From positions 1 through 7,954 of the forward strand of contig NZ_JADJDO010000031.1 of the NCBI RefSeq assembly GCF_016702655.1: a stretch of DNA of 7,954 nt, read 5' to 3'. Position 1 is the first letter of the stretch. Each line of letters opens with the position of its first letter. The notes under the pieces were generated by a model that was not told where the DNA came from, did no database searches, and saw only the letters and a program-made list of their open reading frames with translations. The DNA is from Ideonella sp. GTDB taxonomy: Bacteria; Pseudomonadota; Gammaproteobacteria; Burkholderiales; Burkholderiaceae_C. Below, one piece after another: positions 1-6,900 of this stretch. Made by a program: the position numbers and the translations under genes.

Positions 1-381
1 ATGGACACTAACCAAGAATCGCCAGTCCCGAAAAAAACGGCCGACATTCGGCAAGGGCCGGGCGGGCGTTTCATTCCGGGCAACCCAGGAAAGCCGGTCG
101 GCGCAAAACACAAAGCCACGGCCCAGGCTCGCGAGGCAATCGGGCGATTTGTTGACGGGAATGTCGAGCGCCTGCAAACGTGGCTCGACAATATCGCCGA
201 TGGGGTGCCGAAACCGGACGCCGAGGGCGAATACGTCATTCCGCCGAATCCGGGGCGCGCTTTCGAGCTATTCCAAAGCGTCGTTGAATACCACATTCCG
301 AAACTCGCGCGCACAGAGCACACAGGCGAGGGAGGCGGACCGGTGCGAATCGTTGCCAGTAACGCAGACGAGACAATCTAG
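1..381 (+). CDS. Probable phage terminase small subunit
   Basis: 126 residues, ATG to TAG. The small terminase subunit recognises phage DNA and hands it to the large subunit for packaging. Seen: a polar, basic N-terminus with a GGRFIPGNPGKPVGAKHK segment (residues 21-38), which resembles the 'GNPGRPKGxxNK' N-terminal motif common in small terminase-like phage proteins (DUF5681-like). A helical middle follows (about 39-70), then a C-terminal EYHIPKLARTE stretch (96-106) of a type often seen in these proteins. It ends 2 nt before the large terminase gene, the standard position for this subunit. The ATG is the first base of the window, so any ribosome binding site or earlier start lies outside. 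The assignment rests mainly on position plus the two motifs. A general DNA-binding phage protein is the alternative. Confidence 0.75.
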   Translation: MDTNQESPVPKKTADIRQGPGGRFIPGNPGKPVGAKHKATAQAREAIGRFVDGNVERLQTWLDNIADGVPKPDAEGEYVIPPNPGRAFELFQSVVEYHIPKLARTEHTGEGGGPVRIVASNADETI

Positions 382-383
382 CG

Positions 384-1730
384 GTGTTCGAGTTCACCGA
401 ACGGCAGAAAGCGGCGCAGCAGGTTCTAGCGGGGCCGGCTACGCATCAGATGCTCTACGGTGGTTCTCGATCTGGCAAAACGTTTCTGCTAACCCGTAAC
501 GTCGTTTTCCGCGCGCTCAAGGCCCCGCGGTCGCGCCACGCGATCCTGCGATTCCGCTTCAACGCGGTGAAATCCTCTGTCGTTTTCGACACGTTCCCGC
601 GCGTCATGGAGCTGGCATTCCCAGGAATCAAGGCGGACGTATCGAAAACCGACTGGTTCGCAAAGCTGGAAAACGGCAGTGAGATATGGTTCGGCGGGCT
701 TGACGACAAAGAGCGCGCCGAGAAAATCCTCGGAATGGAGTTCTCGACGGTCTACCTGAACGAGGCGTCGCAAATACCCTGGCACTCGCGCAATATCGCG
801 CTCACGCGGTTATCGCAACGGGTTGACCAGCAGATCGAGGGCCGCGAAGTGCGACCGCTGCTGCCGCGGATGCTGTATGACTGCAATCCGCCGTCAAAAG
901 CGCACTGGACCTATCGCCTGTTCCACGACAAATGCGACCCTGAGACGCGCGAGCCGCTGCGGAATCAAGAGGACTATGCCTGGTTCCAGATCAACCCGGC
1001 CGACAACTTGGCAAACCTGAGCGCAGGCTATCTCGAAACCCTACAGGGCATGTCGGCGCGAATGCGCGCGCGGTTCCTTGAGGGCCGATGGGCCGATGCG
1101 ACGCCTGGGCAACTGTTCCCCGACGAGGTTATCGACACCTGGCGCTGCACAGGCGACGAACTTCCGCAGCTCGTGCGCGTCGTCGTCGCGGTAGACCCGT
1201 CCGGCTCGGACGATCAGGACAATGCCGACAATGACGCGATCGGCATAGTCGTTGCGGGGGTCGGGATCGACGGCGCCGCGTACGTGCTGGAGGACTGCAC
1301 CGTGAAGGCCGGGCCTGCGACATGGGGCAGGGTCGCGGCGAGCGCATACGATCGGCACCGGGCAGACATCATCGTTGCCGAGGGGAACTACGGCGGGGCT
1401 ATGGTGCGCGAGGTCATCAAGACAGCCGCGCCGCGTGCGCCGTTCAAGCTGGTTACTGCGTCGCGTGGAAAACACGTCCGGGCCGAACCATACTCTGCGC
1501 TGTACGAACAGGGGAAAATCCGGCACGCGGGGCGTTTCACCGAGCTAGAGGACGAGCTGTCTGGGTTTTCGACCGTGGGTTACACTGGCGACCGTTCGCC
1601 TAACCGCGCAGATGCGCTAATATGGGCGCTCGCCGAGTTATTCCCGGGCATGACTAGGGAGAAACGCGCAGTGAAGCAGGTCGAGCAACGTGCCGTGATC
1701 CGCAACCGCGAGTCATTCCTGAGCCTATGA
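384..1730 (+). CDS. Phage terminase large subunit (ATPase and nuclease)
   Basis: 448 residues from a GTG start 2 nt after the upstream stop; no strong Shine-Dalgarno sequence, so translation is probably coupled to the small subunit. This is the packaging motor, which pumps DNA into the prohead through the portal and cuts concatemers. ATPase half: Walker A GGSRSGKT (26-33), Walker B-like STVYLNEAS (121-129) with catalytic-type E127, and a YDCNPP coupling-type motif (165-170). Nuclease half of RNase H fold: acidic residues D271 in VAVDPSGS, E333 in VAEGNYGG and D410 in NRADALIWAL, the usual three-residue metal site. Length is normal for the family (about 420-500). The Walker B position before E127 is Asn where many families have Asp. 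It overlaps the portal gene by ATGA. The family call is secure; the packaging mode (headful or cos) cannot be read from this sequence. Confidence 0.96.
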   Translation: MFEFTERQKAAQQVLAGPATHQMLYGGSRSGKTFLLTRNVVFRALKAPRSRHAILRFRFNAVKSSVVFDTFPRVMELAFPGIKADVSKTDWFAKLENGSEIWFGGLDDKERAEKILGMEFSTVYLNEASQIPWHSRNIALTRLSQRVDQQIEGREVRPLLPRMLYDCNPPSKAHWTYRLFHDKCDPETREPLRNQEDYAWFQINPADNLANLSAGYLETLQGMSARMRARFLEGRWADATPGQLFPDEVIDTWRCTGDELPQLVRVVVAVDPSGSDDQDNADNDAIGIVVAGVGIDGAAYVLEDCTVKAGPATWGRVAASAYDRHRADIIVAEGNYGGAMVREVIKTAAPRAPFKLVTASRGKHVRAEPYSALYEQGKIRHAGRFTELEDELSGFSTVGYTGDRSPNRADALIWALAELFPGMTREKRAVKQVEQRAVIRNRESFLSL

Positions 1731-3791
1731 AGCGCGACAAACTCATTGCCGAGGCGCGCGAGCGCTATGCGTATGCGCGCGATATGTGGTCGCCGATCTT
1801 CTCGCTGATGCGCGAGGACTTGCGATTCTCGGACCCGACCGACTTGCAGCAGTGGCCCGACGAGGTGCGCCGCGAGCGGGTGAATAGCAAGGGCGGCCCG
1901 CGCCCGGTGCTCACGTTTGACCAGACCGGCCAGTTCATCAGGCAAGTGGTCAACCAAGCGCGGCGAAACCGGCCCGCGATGAAGTTCATTCCGGTCGATA
2001 CACAGTCCGATCCTGAGTTGGCCGAAGTGCTGCAGGGGCTCGCGCGGCAAACCGAGTATGAATCTCGCGCCGATGTGGCCTATATCACGGCGCTGGATCA
2101 CTCCACGCGGGGCGGATTCGGGGCATTCCGGGCGGTTACCGAGGCGGTGAAGGGCTCGCCTGTCAAGGGCCAGCTCTGCGTCAAGATCAAGCGCGTAACA
2201 GACCCCGAGACGATCCTGATCGACCCTGATTTCACCGAGCCGGACGGCAGCGATGCGCGGTGGGGGTTCGTCGTCGAAACGCTCAGTATCGAGGCGTTCA
2301 AACGCGCGTGGCCGAAGGCCGAGGTGAGCGACTTCGATGATGACGGCTGGTTTTCGGACAAACACGTGCGCATCGCAGAGTATTTCCGCATCGTCGAGAC
2401 TGACCATAACGTCATCACGGCGCAGGGCCAGGACTACGGCGAGGATGAGTATTGGGATGCCGTTGCGACCGGCGCGGCGCCGCGCGAACCGGAGAGCACG
2501 CGCACCGACACAAAGCTGACGGTCGAGTGGTACAAAATCAGCGGGCGCGAGATACTGGAGCAAACCACGTTTCCGGGCGAATATGTGCCCCTGTTCCCGG
2601 TGCTCGGAAACGAGGAATGGGACCAAGGCAAGCGCAAGCTGTCCGGGGCTATCCGCGCGGCGCGCGACCCTCAGATTGCGTACAACTACGAGCGCAACTC
2701 GGCGATTGAAGCCGTGGCGATGGGGCCGAAAGCGCCTTGGATCGCGCCAGTCGAGGCCATCGAGGGGCACGAAAACGAGTGGGCCGGCGCCAATAGCGGC
2801 AATACCGTCGTTCTGCCCTACAACTCGGTTAGTGAGTCGGGCGAACAGATCTCGCCGCCGAGCCGCATCGCACCGGCTGGCATGTCGCCTGGCTGGATGG
2901 GCCTTGAAGAGCGCTCCAAATCCGACATCCAAGCCGCGCTCGGGCAGTACAACGCGAGCATCGGGAACAATCCGAACTCGCAGTCAGGGCGCGCAGTGCT
3001 CGCGCTTCAGGACAAGGCCGAAGTCGGGACCTATCACTACATCGACAACCTCGCGCTAACGATCAGCCACCTGGGCCGGGTACTGACGCAGGTATGGCCC
3101 GTTATCTACGATCAGGCTCAGATCGTGCGCATCCTGGGCGAGGATGACGAGGCCGATTTCGTGCAGATCGACCCGCATGCGCCGCGCGGCTACGCTCAGA
3201 TGCCGGGCCCCGATGGCAAGCCGCTGACCGTCATCAACCCGAGCGCTGGCCGGTATGACGTGCGCGTCACGACCGGGCCCGCGTACATGACCCGACAAGC
3301 CGAGGCGGCCGCGGAGATTGGCGAGCTGGTCAACGGCAACCCGCAGATGATGGCGATCCTCGGCGACATCTGGGTCAAGATGCGCAACATCCCGAACGCT
3401 GACAAGATCGCAAAGCGCTTCGAGGCCATGCTCCCGCCGCAGGTCAAGGCCGCCGAGGATGCCGAGGACGGGGAGAAGCAGCTTGACCCGCAGCAAGTGG
3501 CCCAGGTTCTTCCAGCAGGCGCAGACCGAGATTCAGGACCTGCAAAAAGCGCTGCAAGAGGCCGAGTCCGGCATGGCAAAGGCCAAGCTCGACGCGCAGG
3601 TCAAGATCGCCATCGAGGCATCGCGCCGCGAGGGGGCCGAAGAAGTCGCGCGCATCGGTGCCGACTCACGGCAAGACGTGGAAGAACTCAAGGGCATGAT
3701 CTCGCTGCTGTTGCAGAAAATGCAGCCTCCGCCCGCGCTAGCTAGCGAAGTTCACCAAGATATGCAAGAATCTCCACCACTTGGCGGGTAA
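1727..3791 (+). CDS. P22-like portal protein, interrupted by a frameshift near 3512
   Basis: The portal forms the dodecameric ring at one capsid vertex through which DNA enters and leaves. The ATG overlaps the large terminase stop (ATGA). The N-terminal part (YAYARDMWSPIFSLMREDLRF; GGPRPVLTFDQTGQFIRQVV; QARRNRPAMKFIPVD) is characteristic of the P22-type portal family. The original frame runs on to TAG at 3743-3745 (672 aa), but after residue 595 (...DPQQVAQVL, ending at 3511) it becomes an Arg-rich sequence typical of an out-of-frame reading. The +1 frame from 3513 instead reads QQAQTEIQDLQKALQEAESG and on to TAA at 3789-3791, a long charged coiled coil that suits a portal C-terminus. Skipping one C at 3512/3513 gives a 687-residue protein; P22 portal is 725. 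The cause may be a sequencing error, a mutation or recoding. Annotated strictly, the coding frame is 1727-3745. Confidence 0.9.
3736..3747. repeat. 12-bp perfect palindrome CGCTAGCTAGCG
   Basis: A self-complementary 12-mer with two overlapping CTAG tetramers and no loop. It lies at the end of the portal gene and contains the TAG stop (3743-3745) of the original portal frame. In the shifted frame it is read through as ordinary codons for PALASE-type residues. As RNA it could not form a useful hairpin because there is no loop. It may be chance or a protein-binding site; no second copy was seen in the window. Confidence 0.4.
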
Positions 3792-3795
3792 CGCC

Positions 3796-4545
3796 ATGAC
3801 CATGACCGAAGAAGTAGCCGTCCTGCCTGAGCCGACGCAAACCGCTCAAGAACCCGCGCCGCAACCGGAAATCGCGGAACCGGAAACTGTCGAAACGCCA
3901 GAAGCGCCAGAGGAACACGCCGACGAGTCGGACAAGTCCCTCAAGCGCATGGAACGGCGAATCCAGAGACTGACCGCTGCAAAGTACCAGACGCAAGCCG
4001 AGGCGCAACAAGCCAAGGCGGAGGCTGACTCTCTGCGGCAAAAGCTCGCTCAGTACGAGCAGCCCGAGGAACGGCAGGGGCCAGACCCCATTGCACTAGC
4101 ACGCGAGATTGCCCGAGTCGAGAGGATCGCCGAGCGCTCAAATGCTGTTGCGAAGGACGGCGCCAAGCGGTTTCCCGATTTCAACGAGGCCGTGCAGGCG
4201 ATTGCCCGCGATGTTGGCCCGCTATTCGACCGCGCCGGTAGGACAACCGGACTGGGCGAGGCGGTGCTCGCAGCGGATGACGCGGCGGCGGTTCTCCACG
4301 CGATCGGGACCGATCCGGACCTCGCTGGCGAGTTGAGCGAGATGAGCGCGATTCAGCAAGCGCGGCGCATTGCGAAGCTCGAAGCCGAGCTCGCCAAGCC
4401 CGTAGCGCTGAAGGCATCAACGGCGCCGCAACCTATTGCCCCGATCAAGGGCGCGGGTGGCGGTACAAAAGACCCGTCGCAGATGAGCGATAAGGAATTT
4501 GCGCAATGGCGCAGAGACCAGATCAAGGCTCGAAGCGGCTACTGA
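3796..4545 (+). CDS. Probable phage scaffolding protein
   Basis: 249 residues from ATG 3796. This start is chosen over the in-frame TTG at 3781 because it follows the portal stop by 4 nt, has a G-rich GGCGGG at 3783-3788 upstream, and avoids overlapping the portal C-terminus. A second ATG lies at 3802. The protein is highly charged: an acidic Pro/Glu-rich N-terminus (about 5-45), a predicted coiled coil (about 47-88, KSLKRMERRIQRL onward), and a basic C-terminal segment SDKEFAQWRRDQIKAR (231-246) that suits a coat-binding helix. Scaffold proteins direct correct coat assembly in the prohead and then leave. There is little direct sequence identity to rely on; the call rests on composition and on the slot between portal and coat, where P22 carries its scaffold gene. 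Confidence 0.82.
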   Translation: MTMTEEVAVLPEPTQTAQEPAPQPEIAEPETVETPEAPEEHADESDKSLKRMERRIQRLTAAKYQTQAEAQQAKAEADSLRQKLAQYEQPEERQGPDPIALAREIARVERIAERSNAVAKDGAKRFPDFNEAVQAIARDVGPLFDRAGRTTGLGEAVLAADDAAAVLHAIGTDPDLAGELSEMSAIQQARRIAKLEAELAKPVALKASTAPQPIAPIKGAGGGTKDPSQMSDKEFAQWRRDQIKARSGY

Positions 4546-4550
4546 AAAGG
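4545..4550 (+). promoter_or_regulatory. Shine-Dalgarno site of the coat gene
   Basis: AAAAGG lies 9 nt before ATG 4560, in the 14-nt gap after the scaffold stop. It fixes the coat start at 4560. Confidence 0.6.
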
Positions 4551-4559
4551 TAACCAGAA

Positions 4560-5756
4560 ATGAGCAATACCCTTCTCACGATCGACATGATCACGCGCGA
4601 ATCGCTGCGCGTGGCCCATGAGTCGTGCCAGTTCATCAAGACCACCGATCGCCAGTATGACGACTCGTTCGCTCAGACCGGCGCCAAGATCGGGACCGCG
4701 CTGCGCGTGCGCAAGCCAGAACAGTTCGTCCGCACGACCGGGACGCGCGTCATGGACGTACAGGATCAGGTCGAGCGTGCCGGCACGATCACGGTCGCGA
4801 CGCAGGATCACGTTGACATGCGCGTGAACAGCGTCGAACTGGCGATGTCGATCGACGACTTCAGCAAGCGCAAGATCGAACCGGCCGTCAAGACGCTTGT
4901 CTCGGCGATCGAGGCCGACTATCTGGCGTTCGCTGCCAAGGCAACGTATCAGCTTGTCGGCACCGACAACACGGCCATCACGACGCTTGACGTTCCCGGC
5001 AAGGCTCGCGCGAAGCTGAATCAGCAACTCGCGCCGAAGTCGGATCGGTCCATCCAAATGGACTCGGTCACGATGGGCTCGCTCGTCAACGGCATGGCCG
5101 CGTACTTCAACCCGAGCGGCGCGGTCGGCAAGCAGTACACCGAGGGCCTGGTTGCGCGCACGGCGATGGCGGACTACTACGAAAACGAGCGCGTCTGGAC
5201 CATGACGAACGGCTCGGACGTTGCGTTCGCGCTCGACACCTACACCGTGACCGAGGGCGACGCCGACCTGACCGTGACCTCGTGGGCAACCCCGGTGGCC
5301 GGCATGGTGTTCACCCTGGCGGGTGTCTACGACGTGCACCCGGAAACGAAGACCGCTTACAGCCACCTGAAGCAGTTCACCGTCCTGGCCGGATCGACCG
5401 CGACGAATCTGCTGATCAGCCCGGCGATCTACTCGTCGGCCTCCGGTGCGCTGCAGAACGTGTCCGCGATGCCGACGACTACCGCAGTCGGGACGTGCTT
5501 TGGCACGGCGAGCAAGAGCTACGTCCAACCGCTGATGTACCACAAGGAAGCGTTCCAGTTCGTCACGGCCGACCTGCCGCTGATGGGTGGCGCTCACCAG
5601 TGCGCGCGCCGGGTGCAGGACGGGCTTTCAATGCGCGTCTGGATGGATGGCGACATCCGAAACGACGAGATGCTGATGCGGATCGACATCCTGTACGGCA
5701 TGGCTGCGCTGCGACCCGAATGGGCCTGCCGCCTGTCCGGCCTCTACAACGCCTAA
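4560..5756 (+). CDS. Major capsid (coat) protein, P22 type
   Basis: 398 residues from an ATG with a clear AAAAGG Shine-Dalgarno sequence. This is the main shell protein with the HK97-type fold. The N-terminal region (MSNTLLTIDMITRESLRVAH) and the KPEQFVRTTGTRVMDVQDQV block (52-71) fit the P22 coat family. The segment GMVFTLAGVYDVHPETK (248-264), followed by LKQFTVLAGST (270-280), is the strongest family mark and lies where P22 coat carries its inserted domain. The C-terminal part (about 355-395, RVWMDGDIRNDEMLMRIDIL and YGMAALRPEWACRL) is typical of the last beta/alpha elements. Length is slightly below P22 coat (430). No protease gene is seen between portal and coat, as expected for a P22-type head whose scaffold is released rather than cleaved. 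No cleavage site is evident at the N-terminus. Confidence 0.93.
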   Translation: MSNTLLTIDMITRESLRVAHESCQFIKTTDRQYDDSFAQTGAKIGTALRVRKPEQFVRTTGTRVMDVQDQVERAGTITVATQDHVDMRVNSVELAMSIDDFSKRKIEPAVKTLVSAIEADYLAFAAKATYQLVGTDNTAITTLDVPGKARAKLNQQLAPKSDRSIQMDSVTMGSLVNGMAAYFNPSGAVGKQYTEGLVARTAMADYYENERVWTMTNGSDVAFALDTYTVTEGDADLTVTSWATPVAGMVFTLAGVYDVHPETKTAYSHLKQFTVLAGSTATNLLISPAIYSSASGALQNVSAMPTTTAVGTCFGTASKSYVQPLMYHKEAFQFVTADLPLMGGAHQCARRVQDGLSMRVWMDGDIRNDEMLMRIDILYGMAALRPEWACRLSGLYNA

Positions 5757-5759
5757 CCC

Positions 5760-5767
5760 GGAAAGGA
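5760..5767 (+). promoter_or_regulatory. Shine-Dalgarno site of the 78-residue gene
   Basis: GGAAAGGA lies 7 nt before ATG 5775. It supports translation of this small gene at a high level, as would suit a structural protein made alongside coat. Confidence 0.65.
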
Positions 5768-5774
5768 CCCGATC

Positions 5775-6011
5775 ATGGCAACTTACGAACGGATCGACTA
5801 CGGATCGGACGACGGCTCGCAATGGGGCGGCGCCTCGACCGACAAGCTCGGCTTTTACGGGGCCGTTCCCGTCGTGCGCCGCACGTTTGTCGCGTCGCTG
5901 CACAACACCACGGCGATTGCCTCGTCTACCGATTTCACGGCGGCGCATCTGGCCGTTCTGCAAGAGGTGATGAACACGCTGCGCGGGCTCGGCGTCTGGG
6001 CAACGGCCTGA
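5775..6011 (+). CDS. Small probable virion protein (head decoration or fibre-type)
   Basis: 78 residues with a strong ribosome binding site, 18 nt after coat. The segment DKLGFYGAVPVVRR (23-36) resembles a 'KLGFYGATPV' motif that recurs in small phage proteins encoded next to coat genes, some of which are regarded as decoration or head-fibre proteins. The C-terminal part (60-73, AVLQEVMNTLRGLG) looks like a short helix, as in those proteins, where a 'LRxLGL' end is usual. There is no signal peptide and no membrane segment. The position directly after coat and the good ribosome site fit an abundant capsid-associated protein. The role is inferred from position and a remembered motif, not from a known structure. 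Confidence 0.75.
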   Translation: MATYERIDYGSDDGSQWGGASTDKLGFYGAVPVVRRTFVASLHNTTAIASSTDFTAAHLAVLQEVMNTLRGLGVWATA

Positions 6012-6018
6012 TGAAGGT

Positions 6019-6034
6019 GGGGGCTTCGGCCCCC
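6019..6034 (+). terminator. C(UUCG)G hairpin; weak terminator or ribosome-site element
   Basis: GGGGGC, TTCG, GCCCCC: a perfect 6-bp G+C stem closed by the very stable UUCG tetraloop. Outside a T-T mismatch (6018/6035) three further pairs are possible (6017-6036 G-U, 6016-6037, 6015-6038). The stem is followed only by TTCTGAC, with no real T-tract, so it is at best a weak intrinsic terminator. It sits between the 78-residue gene and the glycosyltransferase ATG at 6042. It may instead act on translation of the downstream gene or protect mRNA ends. Confidence 0.6.
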
Positions 6035-6041
6035 TTCTGAC

Positions 6042-6734
6042 ATGGGCAAGAAGGTCGTCTTCTGCGTCCCGACGCTGCGCAAGCCGCATCGGGCTACGCT
6101 TGCGAGCCTGGCAGCGTCCATGCCGCTGATAACTGCCGCTGGATGGGACGATGGGCTTGTCTCAGAAATCGGCTGCCCGTACGTGTCGGCTGCGCGCGCG
6201 ACGATGCTGCGCAAGGCGCTTGATGCGCGAGCTGACGTGATCGTCTTCATAGACCATGACGTGAGCTGGAAACCCGAAAACCTGCTGACGCTGATCGAGG
6301 CCGAGGGCGATGTAGTCGTCGGGACGTACCGATTCAAGCGCCCAGGGGATCACTACATGGGACAACCGCTACCGGGCCCGGATGGGCGCCCGCAAGTGCG
6401 TGAGGATGGCGCGATCAAGGCGTTCTGTGCTCCGGCTGGGTTTCTCAAAGTCACGAAGAACGCGATAAACGCATTCATCGGCGCCTATCCCGAACTCTGC
6501 TACGGCGACAAGTTTGCGCCGCATGTAGACCTGTTCAATCACGGGGCGCATGAAGGGGTCTGGTATGGCGAGGACTACGCCTTTTGCAGACGATGGCTGG
6601 CGCTGGGCGGTGACATCTGGCTACTGCCAGAACTCCAGATCGACCATCACAGCGACGATACAAGGTACGTCGGCCACTATGCCGGCTATCTGCGGCGTCA
6701 ACCCGGAGGGTCTGCGCATGTTCCAAGTGATTGA
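6042..6734 (+). CDS. Glycosyltransferase-like protein, GT-A fold, in the head gene cluster
   Basis: 230 residues from ATG 6042; an in-frame stop at 6012-6014 and the lack of other starts fix this choice. It would transfer a sugar from a nucleotide-sugar donor to an unknown acceptor. Seen: a first beta strand KKVVFCVPT (3-11), then DVIVFIDHDVSW (65-76) with a DxD-type motif D71-H72-D73 for metal and nucleotide-sugar binding, strand DVVVGTYRFK (90-99), a YGEDYAFCRRW segment (175-185) whose E177-D178 matches the acidic catalytic-base position of many family-2-like enzymes, and LPELQIDHHS (195-204) as a candidate late metal-binding His. No membrane segment or signal peptide. No Shine-Dalgarno sequence at normal distance; an AAGG lies behind the hairpin at 6019-6034. 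The target could be capsid protein, host lipopolysaccharide or another glycan. A P22 head cluster has no such gene here, so it looks like an added (moron-like) gene. Confidence 0.8.
   Translation: MGKKVVFCVPTLRKPHRATLASLAASMPLITAAGWDDGLVSEIGCPYVSAARATMLRKALDARADVIVFIDHDVSWKPENLLTLIEAEGDVVVGTYRFKRPGDHYMGQPLPGPDGRPQVREDGAIKAFCAPAGFLKVTKNAINAFIGAYPELCYGDKFAPHVDLFNHGAHEGVWYGEDYAFCRRWLALGGDIWLLPELQIDHHSDDTRYVGHYAGYLRRQPGGSAHVPSD
6705..6710 (+). promoter_or_regulatory. Shine-Dalgarno site deciding the 6718 start
   Basis: GGAGGG lies 7 nt before ATG 6718, inside the end of the glycosyltransferase gene. It is the best ribosome site in the window and shows that the short gene starts at 6718 rather than at the upstream in-frame ATG 6550. 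Confidence 0.75.
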
Positions 6735-6900
6735 ACGAGGCGAGGAACGCAAAGCCGTGCATTCGCAGGGCGACCTTGACTACATGCTGCGCCGTGGCTG
6801 GCGCAAGGTGGCTACCGACACCACTAGCTCGCCTAGTGAGCTAGTGGCGGAAGAACTGCCGCGCGCGAAGCGCAAATACACCCGCAGGGCGCCGCGATGA
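6718..6900 (+). CDS. Small basic phage protein of unknown function
   Basis: 60 residues. The start is set by the strong GGAGGG site; the open frame extends back to 6550, but that part is only the glycosyltransferase gene read out of frame. The gene overlaps the glycosyltransferase by 17 nt and the next gene by ATGA, so it is translated as part of the same operon. The N-terminal half (MFQVIERGEERKAVHSQGDL, then DYMLRRGWRK) is a compact domain with a 'LxxGW' pattern. The tail from 49 to 60 (RAKRKYTRRAPR) is strongly basic and may contact nucleic acid or be disordered. No known fold is recognised. Small proteins of this look are common beside phage head genes, but the function cannot be stated. 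Confidence 0.72.
   Translation: MFQVIERGEERKAVHSQGDLDYMLRRGWRKVATDTTSSPSELVAEELPRAKRKYTRRAPR
6821..6847. repeat. Perfect 10-bp inverted repeat with 7-nt loop
   Basis: CCACTAGCTC (6821-6830), loop GCCTAGT, GAGCTAGTGG (6838-6847). A second, exclusive pairing exists inside it: CACTAG (6822-6827) with CTAGTG (6833-6838). It lies within the coding sequence of the 60-residue gene (about codons 35-44, a Ser/Thr-rich linker), 49 nt before the next start at 6897. No T-tract follows, so it is not an intrinsic terminator. Confidence 0.7.

Noticed and set aside
1580..2932. 450-codon open frame on the minus strand
   Set aside because: It lies opposite the portal and terminase genes, is Arg/Ala/His-rich without recognisable motifs, and is typical of antisense shadows in GC-rich DNA.
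3504..3518. Classical programmed frameshift site in the portal
   Set aside because: No known slippery codon pair, no in-frame stop or rare-codon pause, and no downstream structure was identified; an indel is simpler.
3459..3791. Independent gene from ATG 3459
   Set aside because: Its first 18 codons are a shadow of the portal frame and no ribosome site is seen. The real part begins at 3513 as the continuation of the portal.
4539..5597. 352-codon open frame on the minus strand
   Set aside because: It lies exactly opposite the well-supported coat gene; its composition is Arg/Val/His-rich and it has no family signature.
6019..6034. Strong intrinsic terminator ending the capsid operon
   Set aside because: There is no U-tract after the stem (TTCTGAC) and the next gene starts 7 nt later without a visible promoter; kept only as a weak terminator or translational element.
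5282..6040. 252-codon + strand open frame across the coat end and the 78-residue gene
   Set aside because: It crosses two supported genes in another frame and is Arg/Gly/Pro-rich; only its last nine codons (6011-6040) were considered, as a mini-ORF.
6550..6717. Longer N-terminus for the 60-residue gene from ATG 6550
   Set aside because: It overlaps the conserved end of the glycosyltransferase, is not protein-like, and the GGAGGG site points to 6718.
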